DNA of 9,679 bases. Origin: CAYGTS01 sp964352905. GTDB taxonomy: Bacteria > Pseudomonadota > Gammaproteobacteria > JAHCLG01. The stretch lies in NCBI GenBank assembly GCA_964352905.1, contig CAYGTS010000104.1, forward strand, positions 1-9,679. The letters run 5' to 3'. A program made the position numbers and the translations under genes. Positions within the stretch are counted from its first letter, which is position 1; the number at the start of each line of letters is the position of its first letter. The notes beneath the pieces were generated by a model. That model was not told where the DNA came from. It did not search any database and saw only the letters and a list, made by a program, of their open reading frames with translations. Positions 6,169-9,679 of this stretch are shown here, one piece after another.

Positions 6169-6627
6169 TCATTTCTTATTTTTCAGATAATCCTCAAGTT
6201 TAGAGCGAAAATATTTCCTAAATTCATCCAACTCTTGATTGCAAGCTCTTCCAAACTCCGGTTCATTATTCATTAGCCAAGCAACTCCTTGATCAGAAAT
6301 TTCAATTTCGCTATTATTTTCAAGGTGTTCCTGAATTTTTTTTTCAGCTTCTCGTATTTTTTCTGGGAAAAGCAGCCACTTCCCATTACTTTTACTTGCA
6401 ATAATCCATTTATTCTTCCAGAAAAAACTATCAAAAACATCTTTTATAAATTGCTCGGCAACTGTATTTTTTTCATCAAACCACCAAAAAAAAACTGGAG
6501 GACAATTACTATCTAACCTTGCTGGCCTTAGTCTTGTATTTTTTATTTTGGCCAAAAAGCTAAGCATAGCACCTAAACTTAAGTTATCAGGTAAAGACTT
6601 TAGCGTGTCATAGTTTAATTTTGTCAT
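6169..6627 (-). CDS. Likely immunity protein of the papain-like toxin cassette
   Basis: A 152-aa soluble protein without signal peptide or membrane segment. Its ATG overlaps the toxin stop in the ATGA arrangement (6627-6624), the classic coupling of toxin tip and immunity gene. It is rich in aromatic residues (FFWWFDEKN near residue 46, FFWKNKWIIASKSNGKW in the middle) and charged residues, with a helical Glu/Lys-rich segment from about residue 85 and a basic C-terminal tail. I recognise no named immunity family. The role is inferred from position and from codon and base composition, which match the adjacent AT-rich toxin domain and not the GC-richer pre-toxin part. It should bind the papain-like domain in the cytoplasm of the producer. 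Confidence 0.65.
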   Translation of the reverse strand: MTKLNYDTLKSLPDNLSLGAMLSFLAKIKNTRLRPARLDSNCPPVFFWWFDEKNTVAEQFIKDVFDSFFWKNKWIIASKSNGKWLLFPEKIREAEKKIQEHLENNSEIEISDQGVAWLMNNEPEFGRACNQELDEFRKYFRSKLEDYLKNKK

Positions 6628-8363
6628 GGTTTCAAATTCCTATACTGAATACCCATTGTGTCGAAGATCTCTTCTTGAAGAGAGAAACCTGATGGATTGT
6701 ATTGCCGGACTAATTTAAAGTAATCTCCTTTTGGAATTGCAGATGATGCAACACGAGGATCATATATGTAACCACTTTTTTGATAAACATAATGATAATC
6801 ATATTTTGCCGGCTGTATAACTCCACTTATAAGTTCTGGTACCTCTATAGTGCCAAACTTTATTTTTGGTGTTATTCGTAACTTACTGCCAACGCCACCG
6901 CTTGCTTTAAAAAGGCTATCAGCTATCTCGCTACAGTCAAAACACACATTATCAATTGGAAGCTGATTCATATGATTTACAAGGTCTATATCTGCCGGAT
7001 ATATGCGGCTTTGTGACCTAAAGGGCCTTCCTAAATCTGCTACTACCTCTCTTCCAACACCCCGCCCAAAAAACGCCATCCTTCCAAACACACTCCGCCC
7101 AGCATTAGCCATCATTTGACGGCTACGGCCGAATGTTCCTGCAAGCGGTTTTGCAACCACCGGTAGGATAACATCTGCTTTGCCCAATAATAAAGTCAGT
7201 CCCGCATTTTTAGCGGCTGCCATGCGGCTGATCTGATTACCGTAAAAATCATGTCCGGTGATTGCTTCGCTACCCGAATAAGCAACAGAGCCAGATAACC
7301 ATAACCCTGAGCCTACACTCAGTGTTTGTAAAGCACGCCCTCCTGTTGATAGCGTACCTAGACTTGCTTCATAGGCCGCACCCATTTCAAATATTGCTCC
7401 TGCACTCATTAAGCCCGCTGTTGCAATCACAACCGGCCGACCTACTGTGCCAACAACATGGTTAAATTCTGCAATACCACGCATAAAGCCCGTCGCACTT
7501 GCGGGGTCTTCTGCGTAATTAAATGCCGTAAAAAATTGGTGCAAAGTTGGCGCGATTTTTTGCAAACCCTCATCCAACATGTGAACTATTCCTGAACCGG
7601 CTCCATTAACTACAATACCCATTTGACGATCTGCACTGGTTATATCCGGCGCTAAATTTGTCGATTGAGTATGCCAAAGGTGTGCAACGTCTTGCCAAAT
7701 ACCACTATGCCGCTGCCCCTCATCAAACCGCGCCCACTTGTCCATATGCAAATTACGAATAACCTTACTCCCCGCTTGCCCAAACAGTGTCGTGCTGCCG
7801 CGTTTTGCTTGTTCTGCGGTTTCGACACTCGCGCCTGTGATGCTACGATGATAATCGTGCTGAGAAGGTGTTCTCAGCTCGTGTAATGCATCGTGTCTCA
7901 CATGTCCTACTATTTCATGCGTGGGATGGGTGCCATCGTAACCATCCATCACCGCTCGATAATACTGCTCGCTTGCAAAAACTGCTTGCCCAACCTGCTG
8001 CCCCGCGCTCTCAAACAGGCGACTGGCTGAGGTGCTGGTATTACCGACCGCCGCAGCCCCTGCTTGACCGGCCATATTGGCCGCAACATTGCCCGCGGAC
8101 TCAATCAGCTCACTCGCTACTTGCTCCACTTCCGGTGCAATGCCTACTGTTGTGTTGAGCACCGTTTTAGCAGCAGCTGTGACTAAGTTGTGGATCACGC
8201 GTGCAACCGGTGCTGGGTTGTTGGCAAAGTTGGCACCTAATAGGCCATCCATCCCCGCATTCACAGCAGCCTGCTCGGCAGCTCTTACCAACGCTTGTAA
8301 ATTAAAGCGATGCGAGGGATTAACCAGCATTTCTCCTAACTGTATAGCAACCGCACCGGTCAT
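6624..8363 (-). CDS. Orphan polymorphic toxin cassette with papain-like C-terminal domain, 5' truncated
   Basis: 579 aa from the first ATG; the frame stays open upstream to 8438 with no usable start or SD, so this is the C-terminal part of a larger exported toxin cut off by an IS remnant. Residues 1-445 are Gly/Ala/Ser-rich pre-toxin sequence with hydrophobic helices (around 325-380), like the regions before the tips of filamentous adhesin/CDI and Rhs toxins. After a linker (GRPFRSQSRIYP) comes a tip of about 120 aa. It has CFDCSEIADSLF (Cys474, Cys477), YDYHYVY (His524) and GYIYDPRV (Asp535). This Cys-His-Asp order and spacing fits papain-fold toxins (Tox-PL type), which cleave or deamidate proteins in target cells. 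Base composition drops sharply at the tip, indicating domain exchange. The stop overlaps the immunity gene. The exact enzyme activity is not deducible. Confidence 0.7.
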   Translation of the reverse strand: MTGAVAIQLGEMLVNPSHRFNLQALVRAAEQAAVNAGMDGLLGANFANNPAPVARVIHNLVTAAAKTVLNTTVGIAPEVEQVASELIESAGNVAANMAGQAGAAAVGNTSTSASRLFESAGQQVGQAVFASEQYYRAVMDGYDGTHPTHEIVGHVRHDALHELRTPSQHDYHRSITGASVETAEQAKRGSTTLFGQAGSKVIRNLHMDKWARFDEGQRHSGIWQDVAHLWHTQSTNLAPDITSADRQMGIVVNGAGSGIVHMLDEGLQKIAPTLHQFFTAFNYAEDPASATGFMRGIAEFNHVVGTVGRPVVIATAGLMSAGAIFEMGAAYEASLGTLSTGGRALQTLSVGSGLWLSGSVAYSGSEAITGHDFYGNQISRMAAAKNAGLTLLLGKADVILPVVAKPLAGTFGRSRQMMANAGRSVFGRMAFFGRGVGREVVADLGRPFRSQSRIYPADIDLVNHMNQLPIDNVCFDCSEIADSLFKASGGVGSKLRITPKIKFGTIEVPELISGVIQPAKYDYHYVYQKSGYIYDPRVASSAIPKGDYFKLVRQYNPSGFSLQEEIFDTMGIQYRNLKP

Positions 8364-8419
8364 GGTCGCCGCTAAATTCGCAACCGCAGTCGCTGCTTGA
8401 ACTGTGCCAAAATCAACAC

Positions 8420-8560
8420 CTAATACGCTCGTCGCACCTTACCAGAAAGCAGACAATCCTGCAGGCTAATCGCACCATCACGAAGCTTCGGTCCTTTGAC
8501 CTTGGAGAAACTATCGCGGGCTACGGCGAGTAATTTTGTGCAACTGAGCATTCCTTTCAT
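8420..8560 (-). pseudogene. Transposase N-terminal remnant
   Basis: A 46-codon frame starting at an ATG with an AGGA SD eight nt upstream. It contains KLLAVARDSFSKVKGPKLRD and then GAISLQDCLLSG. The pattern of a short helix, F-x-K-(I/V) and (S/T)-L-x-D-C-L-M-S-G matches the beginning of transposases common in Legionella-type genomes, which normally continue with hydrophobic LAVF-like and YPSLLQFD-like segments. Here the match stops after LLSG and the frame runs into the orphan toxin sequence in another frame, ending six codons later. The breakpoint is therefore near 8438-8441. No catalytic residues remain. The motif is recalled, not searched. Confidence 0.5.
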
Positions 8561-8697
8561 AGCGAGTCATCCTGGCAAAACCACTAGGATAACCGCTAAA
8601 GTCTACAAAAAAAATATTTTTATTCGCACGAAATACCCTAGTTACCGCGCCTTATTTATTCGCCGGGAGCGCTGCACTTCAAACTTCAAATTGCCAT
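8440..8697 (-). mobile_element. Decayed insertion-sequence end between two toxin/immunity cassettes
   Basis: The segment carries the transposase start at its inner side and, at the outer side, a probable IS terminus: GGCAATTTGAAGTTTGAAGTG on the minus strand (8697-8677 region), including the tandem heptamer TTTGAAG (8690-8677). It begins right after the stop codon of the neighbouring immunity gene (8702-8700). The other IS end, the transposase core and any target-site duplication are missing. This remnant separates the displaced papain-toxin cassette from the upstream toxin and coincides with loss of the cassette's 5' end. Confidence 0.45.
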
Positions 8698-8699
8698 TG

Positions 8700-9053
8700 T
8701 TAATTATATTTGCAAAGTTCAGACAGATACTGATTAACTCTAGCCTCATTTATCTCGCCATCAATCTCTGGCGTTGATAAACACTGAATAACATCAAACA
8801 TATCTTCATAATAATCAGGATCAATCTCTTCACTTTCTGGTGGAGTATATTCTGCTCGAATGCATATGAATCCAGCCCAATTGTTTAGATCCTCGGCTGT
8901 AATGTTCCGCGATAAATATCTACGTAAAATAGCCCTTACATCTTCTGGTGTAACGGTTATTCTTATTTCATACAACGCAATATCTCTTTCATCAACTTTA
9001 TTAATTAGTGATATATCACCATGTAAAATATCTAATAAGTCTTGTTTTTCCAT
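8700..9053 (-). CDS. Likely immunity protein of the upstream toxin
   Basis: A 117-aa acidic, soluble protein. Its ATG lies 22 nt inside the end of the upstream toxin gene, so the two are translated together. The sequence has a central helix-loop pattern, TPEDVRAILRRYLSRNIT followed by AEDLNNWAGFICIR, then a very acidic stretch (PPESEEIDPDYYEDMFDVI) and a closing helix. Small proteins with this V-x-x-(I/V)-L-x-R-Y-L-x-x-x-I-(S/T)-x-x-(D/E)-L-x-x-W-A layout occur often right after polymorphic toxin tips, so I infer immunity; I cannot name the family with certainty. The high acidity would suit binding a basic nuclease-like tip. The stop codon abuts an IS remnant. Confidence 0.65.
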   Translation of the reverse strand: MEKQDLLDILHGDISLINKVDERDIALYEIRITVTPEDVRAILRRYLSRNITAEDLNNWAGFICIRAEYTPPESEEIDPDYYEDMFDVIQCLSTPEIDGEINEARVNQYLSELCKYN

Positions 9054-9679
9054 CTTTTCACATCATATAAATTGTTTTTCATTTCACCTGGCCGTTGGCG
9101 CACCAGAATATTTTCATCATCAAAAGCTGTTTGAACAACTTTTGTTGTTTGACCTTGAGGATTAACTTCAAAATTCATCCTCTGATAACCGCTATCTCTC
9201 CCTGCTCGTTCTGCAGATATTCTTAAATCACCAGACTGCATTCGTTTGATGGTTATACTATCCATTCTGCCACTACCCAACAAATCCTTTATTTTTTGCA
9301 ATTGTAGAGGCGTTAATCCTAATTCATGACTGTTTTCTAATAGCGCCCTCACCTCATTCTTTGATGCCCCAGACGCTAACTCATTAAACCGCACTGTTTT
9401 ATCGCCTGCCTGCATTATGTTTTCTGAACTTAATGCTCCCATACTCCTTCTAAACAACCCACCCCACATCTTAGAAACAGCGCTACTACCAGCAGTGATA
9501 GTTCGACTTGAAAGACTCACAGCTTGTCTTGTCGCCTGCGCAGATACTTTAACAACACCACGACCCGCTTGCCAAGCAATACTTAAACCATCGCCTAAAA
9601 GGCCAGGTGTTTTTTCAATTCCAGTGAGAACTAAATCTCCACCAAATTGCATTCCCCTCATCGCCCACTGGCTAGCAGG
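9032..9679 (-). CDS. C-terminal end of a large polymorphic toxin (partial, runs off the window)
   Basis: The frame is open to the window edge: six more codons (PASQWA) precede the first ATG at 9661, which has no reason to be the true start. The visible 215 residues comprise a Gly/Ser-rich pre-toxin stretch (about the first 90) and a tip of about 125 aa. The tip has a helical part (VRALLENSHELGLTPLQLQK) and a strand-rich end with RAGRDSGYQRMNFEV and VVQTAFDDENILVRQRPGE, finishing in a basic tail (DVKRWKNKTY). The RxGRDGYQ ... QxAxDxxGxLV arrangement is familiar at the ends of many Rhs/CDI-type toxins and suggests a small, perhaps ribonuclease-like tip; the activity is not proven by any catalytic set I can see. 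The immunity gene overlaps its last 22 nt. Confidence 0.6.
   Translation of the reverse strand, partial: PASQWAMRGMQFGGDLVLTGIEKTPGLLGDGLSIAWQAGRGVVKVSAQATRQAVSLSSRTITAGSSAVSKMWGGLFRRSMGALSSENIMQAGDKTVRFNELASGASKNEVRALLENSHELGLTPLQLQKIKDLLGSGRMDSITIKRMQSGDLRISAERAGRDSGYQRMNFEVNPQGQTTKVVQTAFDDENILVRQRPGEMKNNLYDVKRWKNKTY

Noticed and set aside
7262..8400. Several plus-strand frames opposite the orphan toxin
   Set aside because: Low-complexity Leu/Pro/Ala content produced by the GC-rich Ala/Gly codons on the other strand; no convincing starts.
8496..8777. Plus-strand 93-aa frame
   Set aside because: Starts at a TTG without SD and covers the IS remnant and the end of the immunity gene in antisense; the minus-strand transposase reading is better.

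Overview
The window is AT-rich overall and reads like an accessory region from a low-GC gammaproteobacterium. The VirD2-like relaxase with a DUF3363-type C-terminal region, the AlpA-type regulator, the IS remnants and the secreted pentapeptide proteins recall Legionella, Coxiella and Rickettsiella relatives (Legionellales). That assignment is an inference from gene style, not a database match.

Left part (1-3060, plus strand) is a mobilization module. It holds a small AlpA/excisionase-type HTH gene (170-385), a 435-bp non-coding or degenerate spacer, a relaxase (821-2401) and a ribbon-helix-helix/coiled-coil accessory protein (2414-2857). The spacer contains a perfect 11-bp inverted repeat directly upstream of the relaxase, a possible oriT or operator. 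It also holds a possible integrase scrap and a small minus-strand reading frame with a good Shine-Dalgarno sequence but no standard start codon. No coupling protein or type IV secretion gene is present, so this looks like an integrative mobilizable element or the remains of an ICE. An IS3-family-like transposase C-terminal scrap (2935-3060) closes the module.

Middle part (3061-5706, minus strand) is a tight four-gene operon of paralogous exported pentapeptide-repeat proteins, each about 195-203 aa. All four share a signal peptide, a CxxCDLS motif with cysteines at residues 39 and 42, and a TILPDG-type C-terminal motif. A good sigma-70-like promoter lies about 170 nt upstream of the first gene.

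Right part (5725-9679, minus strand) is a polymorphic-toxin island. At the right edge is the C-terminal end of a large toxin (9679-9032, continuing outside the window) overlapping its likely immunity gene (9053-8700). Next comes a decayed IS end with a transposase N-terminal scrap (about 8697-8440). After it lies a 5'-truncated orphan toxin cassette (8363-6624, open to 8438) with a long Gly/Ala-rich pre-toxin region and a papain-like C-terminal domain (Cys/His/Asp). It overlaps its own likely immunity gene (6627-6169) by ATGA. A GC-richer coding fragment of unknown origin (5982-5725) and a plus-strand terminator (6004-6032) lie beyond it. The layout fits the model in which a main toxin tip is followed by displaced, silent toxin/immunity cassettes that can recombine into the parent gene.
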